Shown: piece after piece, positions 24,106 to 40,499 of the stretch
Numbering within the stretch: position 1 is the stretch's first letter
Layout: every line of letters starts with the position of its first letter
Source: Artemia franciscana
Taxonomy: Eukaryota > Arthropoda > Branchiopoda > Anostraca > Artemiidae
Direction of reading: 5' to 3'
NCBI RefSeq assembly: GCF_032884065.1
Contig: NC_088864.1
Span: forward strand, 16,434,409 to 16,498,408
DNA length: 64,000 bases
The notes under the pieces: generated by a model
The model's input: the letters and a program-made list of their open reading frames with translations, nothing else
Told to the model about the DNA's origin: nothing
Databases searched by the model: none
Translations under genes and position numbers: made by a program

Positions 24106-25270
24106 AAATGTTGTTTTTTAACAGTAATAGGTCGTAAATTTATTTCAAGAAGTTGCAGCTGTAACTAATAAACAGCATAGAAGGTGCAATTAATTCAGGT
24201 TTATAAGATTATGTCTACGCGAGGCTGTAGCATTTAAATATAACAAGTTTGATGGCTTTTTTCAAAATCCCAGAACAACAATCGTTTTCAATTGTACGCT
24301 TGCGTTCGCCAAGGGGTTGCTCACGAAGTCACTTTGGGTACACCTACAGCAAGATGACTGCGGTGATTTAAAGGGTGTTAAGTGATATTTTGATTAAAAA
24401 AACAATCATGCGAAGTTATATGACGGGTAGCCTACCTGAAGCGAGTATTTTCCTAATTGTACAATCGGAACAATCAAGATATAATAAAGATTTTTTTTTT
24501 CAATGCGTTTATATCCAGTTTTTTTTTCACTGACGGAAAGTTGGGAAATGGGCCTGATCATACCAAAGCCTTTCTTTGCTTTGTTTTCACTGCCTCAGAT
24601 ATGCACCCTTGTACAAACGAGGAGGTGCCAATTGTGTGGGGGGCAATTTCCTCCTTAGACCTGGCAGATACTTTTTTTTGACATTTTTCATTAATAAAAA
24701 ATGTCCACTTAGATTTTGAAAAATATTCTTTTTGAGTGGTAATCTGAAATATATTTTTCTGATGTGCAAAATTTAGGTCGTGTTGCATAACATATTTTGA
24801 GTTACCCTGACTTACTTTCCCTGCTCTTGGTTTTAGCGCCTAGAATAAGGTTTATATAAAAATACTAGTTAAAATTAGATAAAAATTACAACAACCTCAA
24901 ATATTTTGGCTAATGTGGAGAAAATAAAAAAATTGGCTAAGAGGAGGGGGAGAGTTCACCAAAAATGTTGTTATGGGGCAGTTATAACATAAGGCAGAAT
25001 ATTCACTGATGAGTCATTCGCCTTTATTTGTACAAAAATTGCTGTACGAATTTTAAATGGTAGAGATTCTGCGAGCTCTGCATCGATGCCGAGTATAGGA
25101 ATATTAACTTGAAATGGAACACATACATCTCTGAAGCTTAACTTAAAGAAGGCACGCACGTTGCGATTTTTTCAGGTGGGGGGATGATAAAGAAAAAATG
25201 ATTGTGTGCATAAGAAGTTCAGAGAAATTCAGGATTTCGGTGTGGCCCAGCCACAAGGCCCTCTCCCTGC
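24106..25270. other. Non-coding sequence; repeat-like patch at its right end
   Basis: No gene seen. 25,170-25,280 (GGTGGGGGGATGATAAAG, AATTCAGGATTTCGGTG, CAAGGCCCTCTCCCTGCTTA) resembles 29,280-29,400 and 32,795-32,890, so it is probably an old dispersed repeat. Confidence 0.45.
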
Positions 25271-25525
25271 TTAGGTCTCGGACTTGAAGTATAGAACGAA
25301 AAAAAGAAACGCCACAATAAGTAAAAATACTAGTTCCGTAAAACATTTGTCTACTGGCCGTCGATTATAATGACAACAATGTAGACTTGATGTATACGAA
25401 GTGTGTCCATTACTTTTAAGCCCAGCACAAGGACGTGTTCCGTCTGGACTTTTGACAGAATTTCCATGTAACTTGCTCAGAAAAGTAAAAATGGTAAGTA
25501 ACAGTAAAATAAAAATAGAATACAC
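25271..25525 (-). CDS. Possible small secreted/membrane protein frame (unconfirmed)
   Basis: An 84-codon minus-strand frame encodes a hydrophobic N-terminus (YSIFILLLLTIFTFLSKLHG), a polar middle with four cysteines (DGTRPCAGLKSNG, SSLHCCHYNRRPVDKC) and a strongly hydrophobic C-terminal segment (LVFLLIVAFLFFVLYF) ending KSET. This is the layout of a signal peptide, a short cysteine-containing ectodomain and a membrane anchor. There is no in-frame ATG. The frame could begin at an acceptor (ATATTTTAG just upstream) or at a GTG, so it would need an upstream exon. No family is recognised. A chance frame is quite possible. Confidence 0.25.
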   Translation of the reverse strand: MYSIFILLLLTIFTFLSKLHGNSVKSPDGTRPCAGLKSNGHTSYTSSLHCCHYNRRPVDKCFTELVFLLIVAFLFFVLYFKSET

Positions 25526-27984
25526 ATTTTTTTGCTAAAATATCGCACAGGCGAGAATGCTCAGAAACTTACCCAGAAAGGAGCAAATGGTAGGTTGGAA
25601 CTTGCTGCAAATTAAGTACTGTCAATTAGCAAGAGTAATTGGTTGCGGCAACATCGACAGGGCTGCACAGCAGAATTATTTAAGTAATGGTTCGACAATC
25701 GCTCAAAGTTCAAGAGCTGCATCGGCATTGGAGAAAAATGACCTTTTTTGGCCAAGAACCAGAATATGCCCTAATTGGACTTTATACCTTGCATTTGAAC
25801 AACTATAGGTTTTGCATCGGTTTTAGCATACATTAGCAGAGACGAATAGAAATTAGGGCCTTTTTAAATAATTCTGATCCAGTTTTTAGTATAAAATGTG
25901 ATCAGATTTTGCTAAGCATTCATATTTTTTCGCCTGAAGTGTCGAAATTATTATCAAGCAAAAATGTTTGGCGCTAGAAAAGTTACATTTGAATAATTAC
26001 TAATTAAACATTGGAGTTAGCATAAAAAAACATCTTAAAACTTTTCTAGTTATTAAAATTTCAATATCTATTTTTAAATTCAAAACAAGAACTCAGTTGG
26101 AAATAAACCACCTTAACAAAACGGAGAAACCCAACAAAACTTTTTTTTTAGCTCAGGAATAGCTTTTCACGATAAAATTGAAAATGCAATGGGAGTTTTT
26201 CCATTGCTTGTACTTTTTGTTTGCTAATTAAAACAAAATTTTGAAAAAACCTACGCGTGCTTTACAAAATTTGAGTACAGTTCTGAAATTAAGATAAAGG
26301 AATGCATTAGAAAACTTCCATAAAATTTACTTTCTGAAATATGTAACTTTCTTCAGAAAAAAGAATTACATGAAAATCCAGAGGGATAGAAACCGCGATT
26401 GCATATTCTAGTACAGAATAAATGATGCGCACAACCTACCCAGAACATTCCTTTACTGACGATAGAAAGTGATTGTTAAGATCAGGGAACTGAAACGTTC
26501 TGAATAAGTGTTCTGAATAAGCGTTCTGAATAACTGAAACCCTGAATAAGTGTGCGAGTGGACGCCATCTTGACTATCACAAGTAACTAAATAGACAAGA
26601 AAAGAAGGGTAAAAAATAAGCAAGAAAATAATAAAATAACTCATTTTCAATAAGGCAATTAGGTTGAACTTTATGATTTTATAATGGTTGCGCCAGGCAC
26701 CAGTATCATCAATTCAAGAAAACGCAATTAAGGGAAAGGGTCAAAATGACCAATAGACAGTTTTGTTTGCTTTCTTCATTGAAAATACCAAAAACATAGG
26801 GGGCAAACGCCCCCTCCGTATCTGTACCTGCCAGGTTAGAACGTACAAACTGATTTTCGAAATTGATCAAAATACTTTCAAGTCTAGGTGTCCCAGAAAT
26901 CTACGGCTTTTAAGTAGGTACATGATTTTCTTTTTAAATTAGTGTTGTTTTGTGATTTTTTTTTTTTGTTGGTGCAGTCTATGGTTTTCAGCTTCAATTC
27001 GAGGGCGTATGTGAAAAATTTTAGCTAAGGGGGAAGGGTGTCGGTATTCCATTTTCGTAAGGATTAAACTCATGTTGGAGGGATGGGGGTGCAACAACAG
27101 GCCAATGATCCTTTGGGGGAATAGTAAAATGTAATATTTTGCGTGTTCATGATGAATAAATCCTATCTTAATAACGTAAAGTCTTCATATCCACGACGTT
27201 CTTATAAATACTCACTTTACGTAATGTTAAATTTTGAGGGAGTCTAGACACTCGAAGTGTTTCGGACATTTTTATTTTAAAGAAATTATTTTAAGATACA
27301 TGAACTATATGAGCATATTATTAGGTAAAATAAATAATACAAGCTTAGTGGCAAAGTCGTAAAATTTCGTTTTGGTTGGAGGGGCTATCATAGATAGGCC
27401 CAGGTATTCTATTTCAAAGTTCAGATGTTTCTTAAATCATTGATTTATGGTCTGATAAATTCTGAAAGCAAGGCTCTGGATAATGATAAAAGGGGTCGTG
27501 TGACCAAGACATAGGCCATTTTCGTAGTTGAAACTTAGTTAAACACGAATAAAGAATACATCTGCTTCATTAGCGCTGAGTTTCAGCGCAACCTCCGAAG
27601 TTCTATGAGAAGGGTCGAGTTGAGACCATAACCTGAGTTCAGACATCCTTTTTGCAGCTGGTCTGCCCAGACAAATGGGTTTTGGCCATCTGCGAACCCT
27701 TGGGGTAGAGGGTCTAGCCAGGTTGTAAACATAAAGTCCACTTAAAAACCGGTTCAAATTTAAATTAAACAGCTGGCTATTCAGTTAAAAACCAAAAAGG
27801 AGAAGTCGTAAAATAATCGTAAAATTTTTACTATTAGAAAAGTTGTAATAAAAAATAGGATTCACTTCGTTTTACCATGGACACCAGGTCGAATGAATCT
27901 ATACTGTTTTGAACGCTTCTTTAGTGCTGATTCTTGTTCAACTTCTCTTTCAGTAGTTGCTACCTAAAAATTAAGTGAAATGAT
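25526..27984. other. Non-coding sequence; short tandem near 26,490
   Basis: No supported gene. 26,495-26,550 holds a few direct repeats of GTTCTGAATAAGYG. The rest is unremarkable AT-rich sequence. Confidence 0.45.
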
Positions 27985-28260
27985 AATAATGACACTAACA
28001 CTATTAGTAATAATAATAGTAAATAAATATAAATAATATTCTATAATATAATATAATATAATTTATAATAATATAAATATAAATAATAGTAAATAAAATA
28101 ATATAAATAATAGTAAATAATAGTAGTAAATAAACACTAATAGTAATAATAGTAAATACATATAGTACATATGGATTATGTATTATAGTATTTATAGTAT
28201 TATGAATTTAATAGTAAATAAATATAACTCTACATATAAATGATAACACTACAATATTTA
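27985..28260. repeat. Low-complexity AT repeat (TAATAGTAAATAAATA-type)
   Basis: Irregular repetition of AATAGTAAATAAATATAAAT motifs over ~275 bp. Confidence 0.85.
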
Positions 28261-28567
28261 AGGCACAGTGCAAACCTTTTAGAGGTGGTACCAAAGACTT
28301 CTTTAAAGAGGGGGGAGGATGTGTTTTAAACGATTTTTCTCAGTGACGATCCTTAGAACGGACCTTATATAGAGGAGGAATTGCCGTATCCTCTGCATGC
28401 AGGTAACCTTTGAGGGATGGGGCGATTTTATAGTTTGGGGTTTGTTGCTTGAAAAAATGAACTGTAGATGACTTAGACTTGAAATGACACTTCTTCTGGC
28501 CGTAACTCATATAAATATATCCCCCCGGCTCTGTTGAAAAATTTTCAGCTTAGTACCATCCAGACCA

Positions 28568-28570
<3 letters not shown>

Positions 28571-28616
<46 letters not shown>
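28571..28616. repeat. (TA)n microsatellite
   Basis: About 46 bp of alternating TA bounded by ATTATATA and TTATATAC. Confidence 0.95.
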
Positions 28617-28617
<1 letters not shown>

Positions 28618-30994
28618 CAAAAAAATCTTCTTCAATGAGATTTAGTCAACAGGGTTACTTGACTAAACTAACTTGGCTTGTTTTGTCTTTACAATTTCAT
28701 TGAACAAGATCGGTGAATGACCTTGCGTCACTCATTTTATCAATGTTGTCTAATCCATCGCCTAGAGCCTTGCCAATGTTTTTTAAATGACATAGTTAAT
28801 GAAAAAATTGCAATGAATGAAAGTTTTCGGAAAAAACAAGCAATATATTCGAGACTTAATGCAAGATGAAACCTAGTGAAATGCGTCGACAAATTTACTT
28901 TCTATAAGATGTAAAAAAAAAGCAATCTTTATTTTTGATAACGATAATTTTCAATAGATGCTATGGAAAAAAATAAAGCAGAAATCACACATTTTCTTTT
29001 AAGTATGGGATCTTTTTATACCATTAACCCACTAAAAATGTCTTGTTATAAGCTTAGTTGTACACAGGTCAAACTTTTAGGATGAGTGGGGGCAAGAAGG
29101 AACGAACTTGAATCTCACAACATAAAATGGAAGAAGGCTCTATCGAGGAATCTCCGGTTAAAACCCTATATTATTTCACCCTTTTGCAGGTCGAAATATT
29201 TAACCAAGAAAAAGTTCACTGATCGTATTTTTTTTCAATAGCCAAACAAGTTCACGTGCGTAATCAAGAATTCTTCTCAGGTGAGGGGGGTAAGAAAAAA
29301 AAAACAATTTTAGTCGATGATTTGAACAAGAAGTGCCGAAAAATCCGGAAATTCAGGGTTTTGGGGGAGGAGTCAGACCCTAAGGCCTTGCTCAGCGTAA
29401 GTCCCTGAACAAGTGTGCAAAGTATCTTAACGTTTTCTAAATTTTATTTTCATTTGTCGCAATTTGCCAATTAAGGACATATGGGGGATTTGCCCGAAAT
29501 CAAATAAGCCATATTTTTGCCATCTATTTTAACTCAGAAGTATATAATCAAAACATTCCATTTATATATAGATGCGCATTGACTTTTTTTTATATACAAA
29601 TAACAAACATATAACATATAACGTATAGGATATTAATATACATATATAACATTCCATATACATATAGATGCACATTGACTTTTTCTCGAGGGGGGGGGGG
29701 TATTAGAAGATTTTTCGGAGGGGAAATGACATAGATATAACCAGGACTGTGCTGGTCCAGGACCAGGACCAGGAATTGTGATGCCGAAGAAGTCAAGGTT
29801 TGGGAAATAAGGTTGGGTGATTAGAGTGGTTGTAATTAAGTAGCATGGACTGAAAATGCTAACATTTATGAGTCCAATTGCGTATGGTGCACCCTAGTAT
29901 CAAATTTGTCAGAAATAGGTTGAATAATGGAGTCCGAATGAAACCAAGGTTTGAAATATTTTCTGATACAATGAGCGGAGGACCTTGTTTTAGTATTTCT
30001 TATTGAAAAATTCTTTTTATAATTTCACAAGATAATTAAAAAAAAACATACTCCAAGATTTTGAGAAATACATTTGCCTATGCCCCCCATGTTTCGTGAA
30101 TTGACGCCACTGACTGATGCATCCGAAGACAAATAGATACCCAAAAGTATTGAAAGCCAAAGGGTCATAAGACTAGAAGCATCACATACAAGAGGTGGAA
30201 AGGGCTCTCTAATGTTTTCAGCCCAATGCTAAAAGCGAAGTACATAAAATAGCCTTTTTTTGGCAAAAAAATTCATTTTTTCTCCAACACTTTTAGAACT
30301 TTTTTTTTGTAAGGCTGCCTGCCGAAGCTTGGATTACATACATTCTAGCATGCCTTGTTATATGTTTTTCGGGAAGTTTTGCAGTTTTTCAGGAAGTTGG
30401 CAACAGGTAATTTTAAATTGCGTGCAACTTTTTGGATGTTATCGCCAACTTCAATGAAAAATTGGAATTTGCGGGAAGTTCTATTGCGGTGCAAATCATT
30501 AAGATGTTACAGAACAATAAAAATATCGATTCTACTGACTGCAAGCAATATACGTCATATTTTCATTATTGGTGACAAAAGAATAGGTAAAGATAACTTA
30601 CAAATCTCAAAACCCGTTCTTGGGCAGTCTTTCTGGATGACACCTCATTCCATAAAATCCCTCTTAAGAATAGGAACTCATGATCGTGCATCGCAATCGT
30701 TTTATCATAGTCACTACTGATACGAGGGGATTGAAACAATTACAAACAATTTAGGAAGGACAAAAAAAGAGGAAATAAACTGCCGTTGAGTGATGGACCT
30801 GAGGGTTCTCCTCGTGCAACTACCTGATCAACTCGTATAATCATAATTTTTACCATTAACAACCTTGAGATTTTGGTAATGGTAGAAGGTCTTTTAGGGG
30901 GGTTCCAAGGCCGTATCCGGGGGGTAGGTAGATAGGGTGTTTGAACCTCCCCCTTGAAATATGAGTCCGACTCATAAAAAAAAAATTAACAAAA

Positions 30995-30997
<3 letters not shown>
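28617..30997. other. Non-coding sequence; small duplication at 29,554-29,686
   Basis: CATTCCATTTATATATAGAT / GCGCATTGACTTTTT at 29,554-29,590 recurs as CATTCCATATACATATAGAT / GCACATTGACTTTTT at 29,650-29,686. A MITE-like terminus GGCCGTATCCGGGG is at 30,910. No gene is supported. Confidence 0.45.

Positions 30998-31071
<74 letters not shown>
30998..31071. repeat. (TA)n microsatellite
   Basis: About 74 bp of uninterrupted alternating TA. Confidence 0.95.
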
Positions 31072-31073
<2 letters not shown>

Positions 31074-31789
31074 GGTACGTTTTTTTAAGTTTGTTTTTGT
31101 ACCCTCTCCTGCATGTATTCTGAGCCAAAGGACCCTCTTACGTAAGTACCTGATCTGAACTCAATAGTCTTATTTTGGGTAATTGCTCTAACCTGTCGAC
31201 TAGACTATTCCAGATAAGTTGTGTAAATTCAGATATTTCACGGAGAATTATTGAACAACAATCTAAATACCGAAAAACTACTTAAGCATTCAAATCATCA
31301 AGACTCATTAACATAACCATATTCATTACAATATTAACGCAGTAACTGTCTAGCGTATAAGTGGGGCATAGTCCACATACAAAGACTTCACAACAAGGTT
31401 AGATAATTTTGGTACTTGAAAGGGTAATAACCGTGCGTTGTCTTCTTTTGAATCACTTTACTTTGAAGCTAAGAAATATATTGAATTAGTTTTTGAAAGT
31501 AAACACACCCGTCTCTCATGATCGCCATCAACCAAAAATTTAGTGGGAGGGCCAATTTTTTTTTCAATGAAAATACCGAAAAAAGTACTTTTCAAAATCT
31601 ACAGGGTTAATTGCCTTCCCCCATTTGTGTTCATCAAATCTTTATTTACGGAACGATCTGGAGGTAGATGTTCTATTCAAAATTGTATCTTTTTAGTAGA
31701 TCTCCACTGACTAGTGTCAACATTATATAGTAATCTATAAAGTAGTAGCTAGTCTAATTCGTCCATTATGCACGAGCAGGTAAGTCCAG
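31072..31789. other. Non-coding sequence, nothing recognised
   Basis: AT-rich sequence without supported reading frames or repeats. Confidence 0.5.
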
Positions 31790-32020
31790 GAATATGAATT
31801 CTTGCAGGTTTTCCCAAATGTTTATGACTTTTTCCATGTATTTTTGCATTGCCCGAATATTCCCCCTTAAATTAATTTATACGTACCTGCCTGTGTCGGA
31901 GAATATAAATTCTTGCCGGTTTTCCGATAGGTTTATGATTTTCTATATAATTTTGCATTGTCCGTACATTGACCTCCTCCTTAAATTAATTCATACGTAC
32001 CTGCGACAGAGATATGGCCA
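31790..32020. repeat. Tandem duplication, ~116 bp unit, two copies
   Basis: Both units share AATTCTTGC(A/C)GGTTTTCC, GTTTATGA(C/T)TTT, TTTTGCATTG(C/T)CCG, CTTAAATTAATT(T/C)ATACG and TACCTGC. The open frame across it is a product of the duplication. Confidence 0.85.
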
Positions 32021-33706
32021 TGAAACTTTGGAGGCTCAGTCCCTCCCCTTTAAACTGGAAATTCCACAAAATATATACAATTTTTCGCTGTATATTTTTG
32101 TAAAAAAATATGCTTAGAACTGTTGTAAATCCAAACCCATGGAATAATTTGACCTATCTGGCAACGGAAACCTGGCTACAACCAGAATAGCCCTGTGCAA
32201 ATTAATTTAGAAAAAACGCAAAAGCATATAGTCTGTATTTATACACGTGCACATACGCGTGGCCAACGCAACCTCCCCTTGCCAAAATATAGTTCTTCAA
32301 TCTTACATAGAGATTTTATCACGCACTCACGAAGGAGGAAATGTCAGGTACTTTCCCATCCCCAAATATTGTGTTAAATTTAAGGGTACCTGTGCAGATT
32401 ATAGCGACCACATTATTTTTCTTGATCTGTTGTAGAACTGGATTCTCTGTGTACATTTGGAGATAATTAGCTCGGCCCGGGTGAGATAAACTACTTTGCA
32501 GGCATATTTTAATCAAATATTTAATATATAGAATTGGTTAAGATAGGCATTTAGTCTGTATAGTGGGTTCTGGACGGCCTGCTTTCCATATTTCTCTGTT
32601 ATACTTTCCACAATTTTGTTACTACAACATTATATTTTCATCGCATTTTGGTGTATTTCATTATGAATAACTTCACTGTTTGAGTGTGGTCGCTATAATA
32701 CACAATTAACAATTTAAGTTTCCCCTCTCACTCCAAAATAAATTATACAGCAACAGCACATGGGAGCAGGCACATATACGGTATTTTTACTCGGGGAAGG
32801 AATGATAAAAAAATATAATTCACATAAAAAATGCCAGAAATTCAGAAAAATCAGCATTGGCTCCAAGCCCCCCTCCATACGCTCCTGCATAATTTTTTTT
32901 TCAATATAGTTTAGTTATTTTTGGGTATTTTGTTTCAATTTTTTCACCCCTCCCCACCTTAAAATAAATTATTGCATATTTTCCTATTTGTAGGCATAGC
33001 TCTGTAAAACGTATACTGGTAGATGAAAAAAATGGACGTAATTAATTAATTTGCTTAGCTATGATCGTGGGAGATTCAGAAAGGGTTAAAAGATAAATCT
33101 AACCGTTGAAATAAATCTTATATCTTTTCTAATTTTTGTGGTCCCACGAAAATGGTCATTTTTAGTTTCAAGTCTGTTCACTTTTCTCCGCCCCTTTGAT
33201 TAATGAGAGGAAATTTAACACAAAATTGGAAAACGAAAACGCTTCAGAACAGCTCTAAACGTAAGATAAGAAGCACTCATAAATATTAATGATTTTTTCT
33301 TTGAAAATAGCGCAACGGACATTATTGAAAAATTATTCTTTTATTCTGTGTACCTGTCAATTAGTTTTGAAACATTTTGAACATTGACTAAATCTTAGTG
33401 ACTAATTAAGGGAAGTAAAAAGATAAGAAGAAGTAAGAACATAAGACAAATTTTCGACGATGAGGCGTAGCCGGGGATCTTTTTACATTATAACATACTA
33501 AAAAGGGGGATGCTTCATAGGATCTGCAATAACTCCGGGGCGTAGGGACATATCGTACATAATCTCAGTTGGGTACGTACCTGAGGGATGAGCTGGGTAA
33601 TGGTATGAAAAAAAACATTCCCAGTCCAATTTTTTCTTCAGTACGCATCTATATAGATTTTTTTTTTTTTTTTGGGGGGGGGGGGCAAAGAACAAAAACA
33701 AAGGAC
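32021..33706. other. Non-coding sequence with homopolymer T and G runs near 33,660
   Basis: No gene seen. A T14 tract followed by a G-run at 33,660-33,686 immediately precedes the LINE fragment. Confidence 0.45.
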
Positions 33707-34333
33707 ATATTTCGGCTTCTGTTCGTTCTATCTCTACTGCTTTCTCGAATGTAGGTCTAACCCTTAACCCTGATAAATGTGAATTCCTTCATTTTGGTCC
33801 TTCTCCTAACCCATCTAGACTTAATTGTTCTGAATAGCATTCCGTGCGTGTCTTCTTTAAGGTGGTTGGGCATTACCCTTACTAACAATTTAGTCTCTTT
33901 TCGTAATGAAATTGTTTCTGATGCTAAGTTTAAACTTCAAGTGGGTTATTCTAAAATTGCTGCGAACAGGGGGAAATACAACCCCAAAGCCCTTTCACAA
34001 ATTTATTCTTGCTTTTGTGATCATTCGGTTTTATATCTTTCTGGATTGTATCCTGTTTTAAAAAGAAAAGATTTAAAGACTCTCAAGTCATCTTATTTTC
34101 GTTTCCTCCAATTTTTGTCGTATCTTCCTCCCTGGTACAAGAACAGTGATATGGTAACAAATTTCGGTGCTACACCAGAAACTATCCGACTCGATACATT
34201 TTACCATTAACCCTTTTCATGGTCTTCTAAAATGTTTTCTACAGTAATTTAATGTGTTATCACAAGTTGTTTTTTTTCTTTTTTTTATGTGTGTTTGTTT
34301 TCTACTCCGCTGTTTCAAGTGGGTCACAAATAA

Positions 34334-34376
<43 letters not shown>
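33707..34376 (+). mobile_element. LINE 3' fragment (RT C-terminal) with (ATT)n tail
   Basis: The + strand reads VGLTLNPDKCEFLHFGPSP in one frame from about 33,713. It shifts by a frameshift near 33,830 to a frame open to 34,210 with SSLRWLGITLTNN, KLQVGYSKIAANRGKYNP, QIYSCFCDHSVLYLSGLYPV and LKTLKSSYFRFLQFLSYLPP. This is the typical post-catalytic RT and thumb region of a non-LTR element. A short untranslated stretch leads to GGGTCACAAATAAATTATTA and an (ATT)n tail at 34,334-34,374, marking the true 3' end. The element is 5'-truncated and inactive. It is a different lineage from the fragments at 381 and 53,330, judging by motif spacing and tail. Confidence 0.85.
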
Positions 34377-37724
<3,348 letters not shown>

Positions 37725-37725
37725 A

Positions 37726-37905
37726 GCCGTATCCTGGAGGAGGGAGTACCCGGTTTGAACTACCCCCACCCTCCGAATTCTTTTCCGACTAGTTAAAAAG
37801 TAAGAAAAATACAAGGAAATTTTCACACGCATAAACTTTCTTAATCAGTAGTCTTTTCTACTCCTCCCCACCTCCCAAACAAAAATCCTAGATACGGTCC
37901 AGGAT
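37726..37905. mobile_element. hAT-like MITE, diverged copy
   Basis: Left end AGCCGTATCCTGGAGG and right end ATCCTAGATACGGTCC are inverted and match the GGCCGTATCCAGG termini of the copies at 43,697 and 55,530. The internal sequence is non-coding. Confidence 0.55.
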
Positions 37906-38329
37906 CTCTCCCTATTAGTTGATGAGCAATTCTCCAATGCTGCATAACCGTAGTATTTATAAGCTTGATATTCGGTTTCCAACCCCGTGGGAGAATGACC
38001 CTAGGGACTGAGAGATCATACAAAAACAGTTTTTTTCTAGTTCTGAACTAATTTGGCTCAAAATATCCCGAATATTCGCTTAGTAGAGAAATTTGTCCAG
38101 GATTCACTCCGACAGTGTTTCCTAGTGGCATTCCTTGTGACGTGATGTGATCTCTTTTGCTACTTAGAAAGGCACTAGAACTTTAAATATCCATTCGAAG
38201 AATCCAATTAAACTAGCTTACAGAAGGAGGAGTTTAGAGTTATTTTTATCGTTACGACAGGCTAAATAATATGTAGTTAGTTATTACTTTTAAGAGTAAG
38301 CGGTAGCCCCCCCCCCTGCAAAAATCGAA

Positions 38330-39600
38330 TTTGTCTTATAAAACTTAAAACGAACAAAAATTCCTATTTATATGAGAAAGCAGCCCCCCTCAACACCTCG
38401 CTATTGAAGCTAAAGTTTTTCGGCACTTTTAAAAAGTTTCTTTTTGTTCTAATTAAACGATTCTTGTGTTTCAGGAGTCGTTTTTAAGGAATTAAGGCAA
38501 AATTTAAACTTTAGCGTAAAGAGCAAGGTGTTGAGGAGGGTGACAACTCCCCTCATTTACGACATAATTTTGTTTATTTTAAGTCTTAATATTGCTCCTT
38601 ATTTTCAGATGAAAAACCTTTTTTAATTCAATTTCTGATCTTTTTTTTAATAATGCCATTAAATCCGGTTCATCTCCACGAAAAAACCAACGCCCGCGGA
38701 TATATCATCTGGACAATTAAATACCAGTGAAAATTACCCCGGACAATTATACTTAACATCCCCACGCGGAAAATTGAATCGGTAAAGAAAAAGCAAAACA
38801 TATAAAAACAAAATCGCATAGAAATTCGTGCAAATTCCACCAGCATAAAATTTCCCTGAAAAAGTCACCTCCTGGAAACTTTCCTCTCCATGAAAAATTC
38901 TCCCCGTGCAAAATCCCCCAGCAAAAAATTCGCCCTCCTCTCCCCATCCGAAAAATGTATACATACTTCCCCAAAACAAATACTATACGAAAACAATGGG
39001 CAAATTTTATAACTTAGACCTTTCCCCAGGGACTGCAGGGGTTTACGCTATCCCCAAAGACATAGTTATTGGTTCTTTCAACTATGCTGAACAAAATAGC
39101 TATCTCAGAATTTTTATCAGATGATTTTGGGAAAAAGTGGCGTGGGAGGGGGCGTAGTTACCCTCAATCTTTTTCGTCATTTAAAAAGAACACCATAGCT
39201 TTAATCTTCGTTCGAATGCGCCATGTCATGATGTTTTAGACCCATTGGGTCAATACCATCATCCCTGAAAAAAAAAATAAATAAACACGAATCCTTCTTC
39301 GCCAAAAAACTCAAAATTCCATATTTTAGCAGATAGGAGCTTGAAACATCTACAAAAGGGTTCTTTGATATGTTAATGTGTTATTTTCATTAAGATTCTT
39401 TGACTTTTACGGGGTGTTTCTCCTCTTCTTCAAAGAATCAGGCAAATTTTCTCAGGCTCGTAGCCTTTGATGGGTAATGAAACCTATATATTTGGAATCA
39501 GCACAATAAACCAATTCTTTTGATATATCTATTAGTATCGAAATTTCATTTTTTAGAGTTTCGGTTACTATTGGGTCACGTCACTCCTTTTACAGTTTCT
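38330..39600 (-). mobile_element. Composite hairpin element, minus orientation
   Basis: Read on the minus strand, the 5' module begins near 39,598 (GGAGTGACGTGACCCAATAG, AACCGAAACTCTAAAAAATG, TACGAGCCTGAGAAAATTTG, AACACCCCGTAAAAGTC). It ends in the region of CACGGATGC-type sequence near 39,280. A second module at 38,640-38,970 matches 47,340-47,650 (GGGAAATTTT / GGTGGAATTTGC). The terminal palindrome lies at 38,330-38,620 (arms with AAAACTTAAAACGAAC and ACCTTGCTCTTTACGCTAAA). It is non-coding and considerably diverged. Confidence 0.7.
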
Positions 39601-39841
39601 TACCCCGAACTGTTTGGAAACATGGCTGAGCCATATTAACGCTTCTTCACCATGATAAAAAATGTGGCCCTGATTTTTGCAATGAATTTTATGAAAATTC
39701 AACTAGGTGGGACAATTTGCGCAACTTTATCCAAAACTAGTGAAAGTAAGGCTATTTGAATTTCAAATTAGATGGATTCTAAGGAGTGTATAGATGCGCC
39801 ATGAATCGAATCTAAATTCAACGATTTGTCATTGTGCTCAG

Positions 39842-39964
39842 GGCTAATGCATATTTATGTACAGCACATTTTCAATATTAAGTCTCGAATTAGCGAAGTC
39901 AACAAGATGCAAGAGACTTCTATAAGAAAGCAAAGAAAGCAACATCCTTTACTAGCTGAATCAG
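39842..39964 (+). other. Possible orphan exon (weak)
   Basis: An AG acceptor at 39,840-39,841 and a consensus-like donor (TCAG|GTAAGT, GT at 39,965) flank an open frame with a hydrophilic peptide (IKSRISEVNKMQETSIRKQR). The product and partner exons are unknown. It may be chance. Confidence 0.15.
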
Positions 39965-40499
39965 GTAAGTGCACAAAGCGACCAGGGCCCAACCCCTCCC
40001 CCAAGCGTCAACATTTCTTAGACTTCCCGTAATTTATTTTTAAAGAAAGTTTCTTTCATTGTTATCACGCTTTACTCCCACCCCTTTCCCTCCAATTATT
40101 TTTTTTACGTGATCCTGTGAACTATACACGTTTCATAAGTGCAATAATCGGTTACTAGACAGAAACTGCACAACAGACGCACACGTAGGAGCTTTCGGAG
40201 GAGGGGAATTTGCCAAACATCTAAAACCAGCGAATCAATTGCGAAACTAAAAACCACTCATCCTTGAATGACATTGATTCTCCTTGATCTACGCACATGG
40301 AGCTAAACAACTCCTAGAATCGATCTTCAGTGTTTGTTGGGTCAACCTTCTGTTTCAATGCCGGTCTACCCCGATTTACTTATATTTTGATTCAAGGCGT
40401 TCCCCTCTGCGGAATATCCCCTCTGACAATTCCTCATATAATTTTGGATGTTCGTTAGAAGGGAAATAGAAAGTTCTGCTCACATGTTTAAGTCAGAGG

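Noticed and set aside
30856-31158. Frames crossing the (TA)n tract, and similar ones at 35,647-36,078 and 42,407-42,749
   Set aside because: Poly(Tyr-Ile) across microsatellites; flanking residues are not protein-like.
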